The position numbers and the translations under genes are program-made. A model generated the notes under the pieces. That model ran no database searches, was not told where the DNA came from, and was given only the letters and a program-made list of their open reading frames with translations. 64,000 bases of DNA from Apiosordaria backusii (lineage: Eukaryota; Ascomycota; Sordariomycetes; Sordariales; Lasiosphaeriaceae): the NCBI GenBank assembly GCA_030549205.1, contig JAUKTV010000026.1, forward strand, positions 62,001 through 126,000, read 5' to 3'. This document shows, one piece after another, positions 48,073 through 59,931 of the stretch; the first letter of the stretch is position 1; each line of letters starts with the position of its first letter.

Positions 48073-50340
48073 TAGATTGTTTAACTATTAGAGGATAGAA
48101 AGGTAACTATATTAAAGGAAGTTAAAGAGAAAGATATTTATAGTAATAAGATAAAAAAAGTAAGGATTAAATATACTTTAAATGCAAAGTATAAGCTAAC
48201 TATTAAGGAAATTAAGGCGTTTAAGGAACTTTAATAGTATTTTATTAAATTTAAGTATTTAATCTATTAAGATAGGTATAGACTAGTATTTATTAAAATC
48301 GATATATTTAAGTAAAGGATAGGCGTTATAATATTTTATATTAAAGATAACGAATAGAACGGTAAGTCTATACTATTCGATAAAGTATAGTCTATTATAT
48401 TCTTTAATAGAAAACTATCGCTATTAGAAAAATAATATTAGCCTACTAAACTAAAGGTAACTAGCTTAGTATAAATATATTATAAAGTTAGGACCTAACT
48501 GTAAATATTAGTTAACCTAGTTATTGTACTTACCGACTATAAAGTAATAAAAGCAATTATTAATACCGATATATTATTAAAGACAGTTAATTTAATAAAA
48601 TTAAATCTAAAGCTTATAATAATAGTAGTATATTTAGCCTAGTATTAAATGGATATATACTATATCTTTAGAAAGCTTAACCTAATACTGGACGTACTGT
48701 TAAGGCTGGAATTATCTAAAGATTAATTACTGGACAGTAATAAGCTGGATAATATTTAGGATAAAAAGGTATTAATAGTTATATAAGCTATTATAAGTAA
48801 CGATTTTAAAGTAAAGTTAATAGAAGGCTATTAATAGGATAAGAAATATACTATTATTATCTTATTTATTTAGAAGTGTAAAGAAAAAACCAGATTATAA
48901 AAAAAGAAGGATAAGTTAGCCTTACCTATATTGGAATATCCTTTTAAATTAAAAGACGATATTTTATATTATATATTAAAGAACGAACTGCTTTATTTAT
49001 ATATCTTTAGGAATTGCCTATAAGATATTTTAAAAATAGTATATAATAATAACCATTACTTTAATTATCGGTAAATGGCTAACGTACTGTAAAGATATAG
49101 TATTATTTAAATAATTAAAGTAATTAAAAAGTATATTAAGTATTGTCTAATTTATATTTATAATATTACGTTTAAAGTTAAATTGTTTAGTATATTAAAT
49201 TTAGTAAACCTAGAATTAATTTCCGGATATACTATTTACATTGACTTTATTATTACTTTACTAATTATTAAGTTATTTAAAATATAAACAATGCTATTTA
49301 TAGGCTTTAATACTATAATAATAATAATAGGACGGTATAATAGAAGGACAGTTCTAGGCCTTAATAATATAGAATAGACAGTTAAAAAATAAGCTTATTA
49401 TCTTATTATAGAATTGCAATATAGTAATTGGAGATTTCCCTTTAAAATCATTTTAAATAAGGATTTTAAATTTATAAGCAAACTATAATAAAGGATATTT
49501 AAAGTAATAAAAGCTAAGCTGTAAATAACCAGTATTTAGTATTTTAAAGAAAATAGGGCGTTAGAATATAAAAATTAAGATGTTAAGATTGTTATTAAAT
49601 TTTATATTATAATAGATTAAAATATACTATAGTTAGATATTTTACTAGCTTTATAATACTATTTAAATATAGTATATTTATTAGCTTTTAGAATGTTACT
49701 AGTTAAGTTAATATTAAGATTTAAGTTAAAATTAATTATAGATTTAAACCTTAATATTATAATAAGTATTAAGGCGACAATATAGCGTTTGCTATATAAG
49801 AAAGAAGTTAAGATAATAATGGTATATACTATAGTTAGTAATAAAATATATTATAATAAGAAAAAGACCTTATATATCTTTAAAAAAGGCGATATAGTAT
49901 ATTTAAAATTATATTATAGATATATACTTCCTAATAAGCTATTTAGGAAGTATTTACAATAAAAGACCAGGCTATTTAAAGTTATAAAAAAGTATAAGGA
50001 TTTAATATATAAACTTAAGCTTTTAATAAGTTAGAAAGTATATTTAATAATCTCGATAACTTAGTTGGTTTTAATACCAGAAGGCCTAAATTTATATAAT
50101 AGGTTGTTTAGAACTTTAAGTAGAGTAATTTATATAGAAAAAGGTAATAAGTTATTTAAAATAGATAAAATTAAAGTAAAATATATTATATAGAAAGTTA
50201 GGAAATTAAAGGTAGAATATTTAATATTATAAAAAGGATATAATAAAGGTTATAGTAAATAATAGTATAAAGTAGTTCTATTAAAGACAGTATTAAATAT
50301 AGTATATAAATATAAATTGCAGTATTTATTTAAAGAGAAT
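48073..50340 (+). pseudogene. Chromovirus pol continued: RNase H, integrase, chromodomain
   Basis: The Gypsy frame resumes with IDCLTIRG directly after the DNA transposon. The RNase H connection follows to about 48.9 kb. The integrase zinc-binding region is near 49000-49170 (NNNHYFNYRQMANVL; CLIYIYNITFKVK), the catalytic core from about 49230 (IDFIITL, IGFNTIIIIIG) to about 49600, and GYTIYIDF opens the core. A conserved 'KKGDIVYLKL' block is at 49885-49915. The chromodomain at about 50165-50330 reads KLKVEYLILxKGYNKGYSK, the hallmark of chromoviruses, which target methylated H3K9 heterochromatin. All is RIP-broken. Confidence 0.85.
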
Positions 50341-50954
50341 AAACTTATTAAAGAACTTAAAAAAAGAGGACATTTACTTAAAAAAAGAAAAATAAGCTTA
50401 GTAACTTTAAAGGAGGTATTAAATAGTTAAAGTAAGGAGGTTGTAATTATATTAAAGACCAATATTAAGGTAGTTATTAATAATAAAAGGTTGAATTAGC
50501 TTAATAGTAAGTTAAGGTTAGTAAATAATCTATAAAGAAGGGATATAAGCTTTAAATAACCTATTAGTTTAAAAGTTTGTAAAAAATTTTTAAAATAACT
50601 TATAATATAAATAATAATTATTAATAGTATTAACCTTACATTTAACCTTTTAAATTTTTTAATCTTCTTTTATACTTTATATCTCTTTATTATACTTATT
50701 AAAGTTGCAACTTTTTTATTAAATTTCAATCGATAATCTATTTATAACTAAATTGCCTTTAATAGAACGACCTATTTAAGTGTTTTATAAAATGCTACTT
50801 ATTAAGATACTACTTTTTTATAAACTATTTACTTAACTTATTAAAACCTTTTATTACTATAAATAACCTTCTAAAGCTAATAAATAAGTTATTTTTATTG
50901 TTATTAAAAAGGGACCTGATTTAAAAGACAAACCTATTATATAGTTAATAGCTT

Positions 50955-52600
50955 ATTAAACTAAATCTATTAAAAAGAACTTCGACGCTATTTCTATTAA
51001 GACGACTTTTATAAAGCCAAACCTTAGTACTGCTTTTACTAAGTTAACCTTTATTAAGAAAAATCCGACTATAACTATACTTATAAAGCTTAACTCTATT
51101 ATTACTTTAGTTAAATTAATTTTTATTAAGAAGGTTTTAACTATAGACATTTCGGTTAAGAAGACTTTAACTATAAATACCTTAATTAAAAAAGCCTAAA
51201 TTATAAATACTATAATTAAAAAGGCCTTAATTAAGAATATAACGATTAATAAGGCTTTAATAATAAGTACCTTAATTAAGGACTAGAACGAAATTATTAA
51301 AGTTAGTTCGATAGATTATTTAATCTCTATTATTAAAGTTAAGGAGATTAAGCTTAAACTTACTGTATATAAGATTGTAAAGTTTACTAAAAAGTACTTT
51401 CTTAATTTAAATAATTTTAACTTTAAATATATAGTATATATATTATCTTTAAGTAAGTTAATAGGCAGTGCGTTTATATTTTATAGAAAGATTTATAAGA
51501 GTTTTAAAGAGCTTAAGTTAAAGATAGTTAAAGAAAAGGACCTTTAAGTTTAAAAGAATATTATATTTATTTTATATATTTCTTTTAAAGAAAGTTTTAT
51601 TATCTTATAAATTAATAATAGAGGATAAATCCTACTATAAATCTATAAGCTAGTAAAAACCTGTAAGCTACTTATATATATAGAAGTTAAGGCTATTTAT
51701 TATCGGTTTTAAGAAGGTATATACTTTAATAATAAAAACTAGGCTTAAAAATATATAAAAAGGCCTACCGGTAAGTAGAAAAGAATCCTTTTTACTTTTA
51801 TTATACTTTAAGGTAAAGCTACTAATAATAAAAGTATTAAGAGGTTTGTTAAATAAAATGTCTATCTCCTTTAATAGCCTATTAAAACTAGCGCTATTAA
51901 TATTAAATTTAACCTTAAGAATGTCCGGTATATTATTAGTATTAAAATTAAAACTATTAAATATTAAGCTAGCCTATTTGAAAATAAGAATAAGTATATT
52001 AAGTAGTTAATTAATTAAAAGTAATAGGACGATAATAAGGAATAGGTTGTTAATAAATAAGAAAATGATAACAAGTAAGATAATAATAAATAATATATTA
52101 ATAAGTAAAATATTAATAAGTAGTATATTAATAAGTAAAGTAGTAATAAACAGTATACTAACTATAGTTAGAATAATAACGACGATATTTTCTTTATAAA
52201 GTTAACTATAAATAAGTTATATAAGCTTATTAATAAGTTGTCGGTAATAGCTACTATTATAAGTATTAATAATAAAAAAATAAAGACAATAATAGGTTAT
52301 TTTAAAGAGTAGAAGGCAATAATAGAGTAGTAGAATTGTTAAATTACTAAGATAGAAAAAGAGATTAAGGAAATAAAAAACAATATAGAAAAGATAATAG
52401 ATATAATTACTATATTAAGAAAGAATAGTTAAAATAGGGTAATGGTATTATATAATATTGTATATTTATATAAAAAGGATATTGTATAGTTATTATATAG
52501 TTAATATATAGAAAAGGAATGTTTAGGATTTGTTTATAAGGCTCTAGCTTCGGTAAAAGGTATATTGTTTAAAAATAGAAAAGGGTATTTTCTAATTAAT
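50955..52600 (+). pseudogene. Additional reading frame between chromodomain and 3' LTR
   Basis: About 540 codons in the sense direction in one frame with stops only of TAA/TAG type. The N-terminal ~110 codons are degenerate repeats around KK-x-L-T-I-N-T-L-I (Thr/Pro-rich before C-to-T change). A globular part follows (for example KLIGSAFIFYRKIYKSFKEL near 51450-51510). Then comes an Asn/Lys/Gln tract at about 52030-52150, and a coiled coil (TKIEKEIKEIKNNIEKIIDI) near 52340-52400. It lies about 0.6 kb after the chromodomain. A - strand 64-codon frame at 50956-51150 is its shadow. Family unknown; an env-like or captured gene is possible. Confidence 0.55.
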
Positions 52601-52680
52601 ATAGTAATAGGCAAATAAAAAGAAAATGGCTAAACGTTTACTATATTAGGATAATATATTTTTTTCTCGGCCTAGGATAT

Positions 52681-52869
52681 TGATATAAAAGGCTTAAGCA
52701 TTATATTATATATAGGTATATATAATACAGGCATTATATTATATATAGATATACACAATCTGTAGAGGATATTAAAACAGCTTATTAGCTCTAGCTTTTT
52801 TTTCTTAACAATCAATTCAATATAATCAATTTATTATCTATTATTACCACACTGTCCTTTTCCATATTA
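52681..52869 (+). repeat. Chromovirus 3' LTR
   Basis: 189 bp starting TGATATAAAAGGC and ending TCCATATTA, same length and layout as 23112-23300, including the 33-bp internal duplication. Confidence 0.9.
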
Positions 52870-52874
52870 TTATA
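52870..52874. repeat. Chromovirus target-site duplication, right (TTATA)
   Basis: Repeat of 23107-23111. Confidence 0.85.
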
Positions 52875-54249
52875 ATTAAATAGAATTTAATACTATATTT
52901 TAATCAAATTAATTAATTATAACTAATTTACTAAAATAAATATGATACTTATAAAACTGACTAAAATAACTTAACGTATTAATATAATATATAAATAAGC
53001 TAATTTTAATATAATCATATTTAAATAAAACCTCTTTAAAAAAAAAATAAAGTAAACTGAAAGTTAATTTTCTTTTAATAATTTAAAGCCTTTATTATAC
53101 TTTACTTTACTATTATTTATATTATTATAATATATAAAGATAATAATTTCAACTTTAATATAATAAAAATACTATTGTAATTATTAATATAGGTTAACTT
53201 AACTTTACTGATAAATTAATTTAAATATTTTACTATTAAATTATAAACTGACTTTTTTAAAAATATATCCTTATTTAAAGGTATATTAAATTAATAATAA
53301 TTTTATATTTAAAATTTATAATATAGTTAAATACTATACTTAATATTTTAACTTTAAAAGCTTTAGTTTCCTTTATTAAACCCTAAACCTTAAAAACTTT
53401 ACCTTTACTTTTAAAAGTATTATCGATTTTCCTTAATTTAAAAAAATATATAAGATTAATTTTAAAGCTTTATTTTATAAAATAAACATCCAAACCCTTA
53501 TAACAGTCGCTTTTAATAAATAAGTATATAAATTTTATACTTTAACTATAAAACTTAATAATAATTAAAATATTATTTACTATTAAAATAGTCTTATTTA
53601 TTAAATTATTTAAGTTTAAAATAAACTTATATAACGTACTTTCTATTTTAATAAAAAGCAGTAACCTATAATTACTATTATAATTTTTAAATTTAAAAAA
53701 AGTCTTTAAAAGTTATAAAAATAGTTTAATAAAACTAACATTGAATTAATTTACTTCAAAGATTTAAATATTTATATTTAAATAAAGTTAAAAGAATTAT
53801 AAACTAACCTTTATAAATTTTAAATTTTATTAAAAATTTAAAACTATATTTAAATTAACTTTAATAATGTAAGTTTTATTTATGAATAACTAAATAAGTA
53901 TACTGTAAAAATCTATAAATATAATAATACAATTACTTAATTATAAACTACTATTACTGATATAATAATTTCTAATTAAGTAAATATCCCTAGCCTATTT
54001 AAATACTTAATTATATTTTCTATTACAGTAAATAAAAATATAAAAGTCAATCCCTTTCCTTTATAATATATTAAACCTTTAAAGGATATTATTAAATTTT
54101 ATATATAATATAAATAAATAAAAATAAAATAGAAATTAACGCCGATTACTTTACTAATAATTATATTAAATATATTTATATTTAAAGCTGTTTAACTAGT
54201 AATACCGCCAATATCCTTAAGCTTTACTTCTATAAAAACCATCCTAATT
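52875..54249. other. Very AT-rich stretch, nothing recognised
   Basis: This is poorer in G and C than the nested elements, so probably older or more often RIP-mutated. It continues the sequence that stood right of 23111 before the chromovirus inserted. No motif, repeat end or coding frame could be supported. Confidence 0.4.
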
Positions 54250-55928
54250 ATCTAAAAATATATAAATTTTTAATATAATATTTATATAATAAATATAATA
54301 ATCTTAACTATACTAAAGATATTAAATATAAATTCCTAAAGTTAATTTATAAATTTAAAGATAGTTTTATTAAATTTAAAAATAACTTCATTTACTTAAT
54401 TAGTAAAATTTACAAACTAAAGTTTAATTAAAAATATAAAATTAAAAAAAAGCTGTCTGCTTTTTTATAAATAGGTACTAATTACATATATATAAACCTT
54501 ACCATCAAATTTAATAAATATATTTACTATTATTTAAAGATAATTTATAACTTTAATAATATTAAAAAAATTAAAAAAATATATATTAAAAATAAAAAAG
54601 GCTCTTTTAATTTTTCTAATAATAATAATTATAATTAAAGTGACTATAATAACTATAAAAATAATAAAAGTATAAATCTCCTTATAAACTTTAAGTTATT
54701 TTTAACATCGAAACTTTTAAAATACTTAAACTTTAATAAACTTTATAAACTTATCATTGAAAGTCATTACTTTCCTTATAAAAAAAAAGATTATATTATT
54801 AATAACTACCTCTATAAAAATAAAAAAGATAAAGAAAAGAAAGCTTATATTTAAATTATTATTAATTACTTCGAACGTTAAAAATCTTTTAATAAAAAGT
54901 ATTTTAATATTAAATTAAAGAAAAAAAAAATATTAAAAAACACTTAACTTTAAATAAAGTAAAAAAAAAAGTCGTTTTATGTGAAATACTTTATAAAAAA
55001 AAATTATATCGAAGTTTATATTTAGACGTTTATTAATATAAAAGTTAATAATAATATATTTATAAGTCTAAATTTACATACCTTTTATAAAAACAATTAA
55101 ATATAAAATAAAAAAACGATTTTAACACTATCTTTATAAATAGTTATAATAATAAAGGTTATTAAAATATTAATATCGTTATAAAAATTCCTTAAATATT
55201 ATTGGCCGGTATTTTTTAAGAAACTAAATATCTTATAAAGTACCGTTAATATAACTTTTTTAATATATTCTTTTAATATTTTAAATATATTTACTGTATA
55301 AAATATTAGCTTTAATATTACTGCTTAATCTATAGAGGAGGTTAAAATAGAAATATTAATAAAAGAAATACTTTTAATAATATCTATATATACTGGCTAA
55401 ATCAATAAAGCTCCTTAAATTCCTAATATAGTATATAATTATAATCAAATATACTCTAACTTATTACATATTTATATAAACTCCTTTTACATTTACGATA
55501 GTTTTTAAGCTAACTAAGCCGTTATTTTAATAGTTTCCTTTACTATATAGTCTTTAAGTTTTGTAAATTCTATTTAAACTTTTACTTTAATAATATTTAA
55601 TTTATTATTAAAATCGTAATTTATAGGTTATTTTAGACTTCAGATTTCCTTATTTACTTTATCGGCAGTTATAACCTAGATTATATGAGTTTTGTAGTTT
55701 CTTAGCATTCTTTTATTACCGTTTTCCTCTTTCTAATTTATATTGGTTCCTTTTTATATTAACTTTATTGCTTTCGTTATTTTTATTTTTTTATATTGGA
55801 AACGACGATACCCCGCTCCTGGAGTTCCCAAATCGCTTTGTATAACGTTAATGATGTCTGAAGCGCCGCGCATCGCACTAGATATCTAGATAAGACTTAA
55901 TCTTCTGCTAGGTGCCCTAAAAGATTAA
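54250..55928 (+). pseudogene. RIP-eroded protein gene of unknown family
   Basis: One + strand frame runs about 560 codons with TAA/TAG stops and a single TGA (the Trp-derived type) to a TAA at 55926-55928. The N-terminal two thirds are Lys/Asn-rich. The last third contains hydrophobic segments, one ending VIFIFLYWKRRYPAPG near 55800. The AT-to-GC boundary at about 55.8 kb falls inside this frame, so the last ~45 codons (VPKSLCITLMMSEAPRIAL…) are unmutated. Not recognised. It may be the far part of an unknown transposon or a duplicated host gene. Confidence 0.4.
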
Positions 55929-56307
55929 AAGAAGAACGATTTTATTTTTATTTTTATTTTTTTTAGATAGATCAATTGTGTAATAGAGTGAGGAAATTGC
56001 AGGATAGATGAATCTCTTTTCCTTATGGTTATGTCAGATCTTAGATCTACCGTCTTTCGATTCTGACTAATAGGGAGCCTGAGAACTTTTGGTCGCTAAG
56101 ACTTTGCTACTTTTGGCTGTTGGGCTTACAGTAAGTAGAGCAAAGCTCCAGCTACTGGCTTACATCCTACAGATTCCAGCACAGGGACTTATTGGAGCTT
56201 CGCTCTAATCAGAGCTACGCTGCTGCGAAAATGGAAAAGAAAGAGCTGGCTATCAGGGGTGCAGAGAAGAACAAGTCAAGCCATCCTACCAAGATGCTTT
56301 AACTGAG
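55929..56307. other. Intergenic, transition to normal base composition
   Basis: No gene seen. Short complementary words AGAGCAAAGCTCCA (near 56135) and TGGAGCTTCGCTCT (near 56192) could form a hairpin. Confidence 0.4.
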
Positions 56308-56898
56308 GATCTTGGCTCCGTTACTCGCTCAGACCCTCTCTCCTAGAGAGAGCCACAGTATAGCCAGATACTACATTATCAACCAGACACTGGATTTATA
56401 TGGGAACTACCATATAAAAGCGATGCAAGAAAAAGAAAGCTTGTCTACCATACTATATACTAGCCTTAGCGATATGAAAATTTTACTATAAATAAATATC
56501 TATATATAGAGCTACTGGTTTTAATTTTATTTGATTTGAACTACGCAGTAGTTTATAGTGCTCGTTTTTGACTTTTTTAACTGCAAATTCGAAATGCACC
56601 TAAATTGAAGCAATTCAACTACCACTATAGCCATTCTTATATTAATAGCTTTTTTACTATAGTTAGCTAATTAAAACTAAGTGCCCATAAGATTTTTAAG
56701 ATCAGCTTAAAATAATGATTCTTAATATACTTTTTTTATTTCGCTAAGGCTATTTGTAGTATGGTAGATAAGCTTTCTTTTTTTTGCATCGCTTTTATAT
56801 AGTAGTTCCTTTACAAATCCAGTGTCTAGTTGATAATGTGGTATCTGGCTATACTGTAGCCCTTTCCAGGGGAGAGGGGCTGAGCGAGGAGCTAAGAC
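56308..56898. repeat. Long imperfect inverted repeat with ~265-bp spacer
   Basis: Arm 56308-56473 and arm 56740-56898 are about 85% identical as complements by eye, for example CAGTATAGCCAGATAC against its complement at 56845-56860, and ATATAAAAGCGATGCAA against 56784-56800. The spacer is AT-rich. The frame at 56784-56999 lies across one arm and is not a gene. This looks like a foldback or long-TIR element; no target duplication could be assigned. Confidence 0.8.
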
Positions 56899-56904
56899 TC
56901 TCGA

Positions 56905-58165
56905 TTAGGCTAAGATCATTAGATCAGTATTTCGCGCATGCTTGCATATTGCTGCAGCATGTGACAGCCACGCCTACAGTAGCACAGTCGTGCGCTTAAG
57001 AGTATAGCCGTGGCACATCAGATAGCTCGCTGGCTCGTGGCTGGCCTCGGAACAGCAGACTACGCATTTGGTATAGCAAGAGACACTACTGCTGCTCGTC
57101 CGCCATCGATCATTTCAATGCCCTGCTACGGTGACTAGTTTGTTTAACTATTAGAGTTGCTGTACAGTATCTACCTAGGTCAATTGACCTGTTTTAAATA
57201 GCCTACTACTCGGGCCACTTGCACCTTCCACGCCTAGCCAGTGATGGCCAATCAGGTTAATCGATTTTAATTGTATATATGCCCTTATTTAACTGTAGCT
57301 TTATTCAATTATGCTCATTCAATTGCGTGCGCGCATTGCAATACACTTCAAACCTTAAAATTGCATGCAACTCCCCTATTATTTTCTATGGAAAATTAGC
57401 TTTTCAGATATATTGGCTATGATATTTTTATATAAGGCTGTATTATGCGCGCAAGGCTATAGTGCAAGTGATGAATTTTGGTAAGTTCTTTTGAGTTTAG
57501 GCTATATTAGGTATAGTAAATATACGGGTAGGTCATGTGATCTAGGTCCTAGCGCACTTAAGTCATGTGACCTAGAATCTTACCTGGGCTTAGGCCCACT
57601 TTCTACCCTAGCTAGGCTTACTTTAAATTTACTGTAGAGCAATTCTAACAGTTAGACAAACTGGTCACTGTACCCTGCTGCTATTTACATATTCTGGCAG
57701 AATCGGAATACCAACGATGGCTTCACCCTGTAAAGCGTTAGCTTGCAGAGACTTTCTAGTATCACTAAGTACTGCACCAACGGTAATCAGTCTCCACCTG
57801 TTCAGCCAATCAAGCTACAGGCCTTTAGGACGAGGACTGGGGGACTGTGTCATGTGACCTACTCACATCTTTTTTCGCGCTCTCGCTCTTCAACGCTGCG
57901 AGTAACGCGACGCTGGTAAATCTATCGCATCGCTTCCTTTTGCATTGCATTGTATCGCATCGCTCAAGCAAGGGTTAGGGTTGTGTATACTGGACCTCCA
58001 TACCAGGGTACTTATTGCTGGTAGGACCCAGATAATAGGAAGCACTACAAACTTGATTGATGACGTTAGAGTTGAGATCTAAAAGGCTATGATGACAAGA
58101 TAGCTAGCTAGGAGATAGTCCTCAATGTATCAAACTGGATATCCTTTACTTCGCAATCTCCTTTA
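56905..58165. other. Intergenic region without recognised gene
   Basis: This contains three copies of TCATGTGA(C/T)CTA (57533, 57563, 57850), a GCGC/CGCG-rich patch near 57310-57345, and one GGGTTAGGGTT at about 57968, too short to be telomeric. No supported coding frame. Confidence 0.45.
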
Positions 58166-58960
58166 TCAACTTTCCTCTTCTTCCTCTACATCATCAGATA
58201 TCTCTACGCACCGCTTCGCCATCTTCTACAACCCTGCAAAGCTAACTATATCTTAAAATAGGCAATCATTATAGATCTTCAATACTTGTAGAAATCATAA
58301 CGTAAAGTATCCAATATTCACAGGTTTATAAAAGCTAACACTGATTACTTTAACTGTACACGGATAGTTAAACAGCTTACTTAACTGTAATCTATATCCA
58401 TTCTCAAATATAACATTAAATTCCAATATCGACTTAATAAAGAGAACTCGGCTAAAGTATCTATATTGGTTAATATAAACGATATCGCTTCTTGAAATAC
58501 CATACCTATCGATAGTGTTAATAATATAAAATCTTAACTTAGATCTAAAAAGCTTAATATCTTCCTTATTATCTATTCATCCGATATAAAATAATATCCA
58601 CTATAGCTTCTTAACCCCAATCTCCTACTTATCTTTTGTATCGCAGCGTCCGCTAACGATAATCAAATCGGCTATATCGCTAAAGCTTAGAATATAATCT
58701 TTTTTAAGTTTAATAAATGCCTTATTCCAGTTAAAAGAAAAGTAAAGGTTATCGCAACCTTTTAGTACAAATCCTTTAGCGCTGTATAATTGCCCGAGCG
58801 AATGCCTTACTAATCCTTTCAGCTGTGTTAGAAGACGAGAAGGCGACTATCTCGTATGATCCGATGTCAGCATGGCCAGGAAATCTAGCATTATTGTTTT
58901 GGAAGTTTCCCCTGGCGTCCCGATGCTCAAGATCAACGCCAACATCGTCGCACGAATTCC
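58166..58960 (-). pseudogene. ATP-dependent DNA ligase, C-terminal fragment, half RIP-mutated
   Basis: On the - strand the unmutated start (58960-58778) reads ARFPGHADIGSYEIVAFSSS and AERISKAFARAI. After a small frameshift near 58775 it continues KGFVLKGCDNLYFSF, the ligase motif IV (E-G-x-V-x-K, here K for E through G-to-A), then FIKLKKDYI (motif V, K-x-K), IADLIIVSGRCD, FYIG, and YFTL…LKIYND (the OB-fold side). A RIP-type TAA at 58253-58255 is followed by unmutated KMAKRCVEISDDVEEEEES to a TGA at 58166-58168. RIP covers only about 58240-58780. The family seals DNA nicks through an adenylated Lys; that N-terminal nucleotidyltransferase part is missing, so this is a fragment next to the retroelement at 59.2-60.3 kb. 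Confidence 0.72.
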
Positions 58961-59229
58961 TGCAACACCGCGGTCTTGAGTGAGGTACCTGGATGGTTTG
59001 GAACAGATGCTGCATAGTGGATCACTTCACGGTCGTTGTTGCTCTCATTCTGCACACAAGATCTTCTCCGAGCGTTGGAACCATTGCATCTCAGACGAGA
59101 TCTCCTAGCGCTGGGACCACCCCGGTGAAGATCAACTTCAATATATCTCTTTGTCCACTCAGGTGTTGCGGAACTGCGCCTCACGGAACCATCCCAAATT
59201 TGAGTTGTTGGTGGTCGTGCGCCGACTCT
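58961..59229. other. Junction between ligase fragment and retroelement fragment
   Basis: Several overlapping short frames on both strands, none with support. It probably contains the breakpoint joining the two truncated sequences. Confidence 0.4.
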
Positions 59230-59827
59230 CTACGAAGGAGGCGAAAGCGGACGAGGAAAGCAAAAGCGGACTCCAGCAGTTCCACCAGAGGAACCCGGGA
59301 CGGCCAGGTCCAGGGGGGCCGGTAACGGTAGACCCGCGAGATCAGTATCCGGGGGATACTGACCCGAGTCGACCAGCGACGCGGGGTCCAGCACCAAGGA
59401 GGACCAATCGAAGGAAGCAGCAGTGACGGTCTCATCGCGCTCGGCCATCTCCAGCTCGTCCAGTGTAGAAAGACCACGGGCGACCATGTCGGCACCCTTG
59501 GTGACCAAGAACTCTTTTTGCTGACGAAGGCGCCGGAGGCGGGCGGCCTGTTCGGAGAGACGGCGTGACGCAGCCTCGAATTCCTGCTGCGCTTCGTCAA
59601 AGGAAGATCCGGCACCCACGCTGCGCAACCGACAAGTTCAAACCCGCACACGAGCGACCACGGCGTACGCAATTATCACAACGACTGGACTGGGGAAGCA
59701 TGCGGCAGGTGAGCCCTTGAGAAGTGCAATAAGAACACGGCATGACGACGAAACCGTTTTCAGTGATATTCCGGGCTAGGGAGGCGCGGTAACGCGCGGA
59801 GGAGGATTTCCGTTTTTCTACAGACAT
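59230..59827 (-). pseudogene. Cysteine-rich first gene of an LTR retroelement, frameshifted
   Basis: ATG at 59827 starts MSVEKRKSSSARYRASLARN. Six Cys follow in the pattern C-x2-C-x6-C-x8-C-x2-C-x6-C (CSYCTSQGLTC … CDNCVRRGRSC), a Zn2Cys6-like cluster. After about residue 66 the frame must shift by one nucleotide near 59612 to continue as SSFDEAQQEFEAASRRL, a coiled coil (ARLRRLRQQKEF) and an acidic tail with FDWSSL, to a stop at 59230. Small proteins of this layout (Cys cluster, then coiled coil with a 'L-x-x-L-D-E-L-E' stretch) are common beside Gypsy-type elements in Eurotiales; function unknown, perhaps nucleic-acid binding. It begins 104 nt after the LTR, in the same orientation. Codon and GC use are normal, with no RIP. 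Confidence 0.65.
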
Positions 59828-59931
59828 CTCGTTAATTGAAAAAGGGAAGAAGGAGTGAAAGCAGACCTACCGACAATGGCCAGGTCGAGGGAACTGGGCC
59901 GCAGGGGCTTCGGCCTGGGAGGGGAGCATCA

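Larger units (their letters stand above)
23112..52869 (+). mobile_element. Chromovirus: Ty3/Gypsy element with chromodomain, split by a DNA transposon
   Basis: Two 189-bp LTRs (23112-23300, 52681-52869) and a TTATA duplication define the ends. Removing the DNA transposon (29261-48072) leaves about 10.9 kb. The + strand order is gag region, protease (about 27.6-27.8 kb), reverse transcriptase (28.6-29.26 kb), then past the DNA transposon RNase H (48.07-48.9 kb), integrase (about 49.0-50.1 kb), chromodomain (50.17-50.33 kb) and an additional reading frame (50.95-52.6 kb). RIP has mutated all of it. Confidence 0.92.

Noticed and set aside
50956..51150. 64-codon - strand frame
   Set aside because: Antisense shadow of the repeat-rich start of the extra + strand frame at 50955-52600.
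56784..56999. 71-codon + strand frame
   Set aside because: It spans one arm of the long inverted repeat and shows no protein features.
57965..57977. GGGTTAGGGTT as telomere repeat
   Set aside because: Less than two units, in the middle of ordinary sequence; also present by chance in the Copia LTR (near 42890).
59181..59672. 163-codon - strand frame and + strand frames at 58993-59426
   Set aside because: GC-rich shadows of the Cys-cluster gene; no motif, while the frame with CDNC and the coiled coil matches a known layout.
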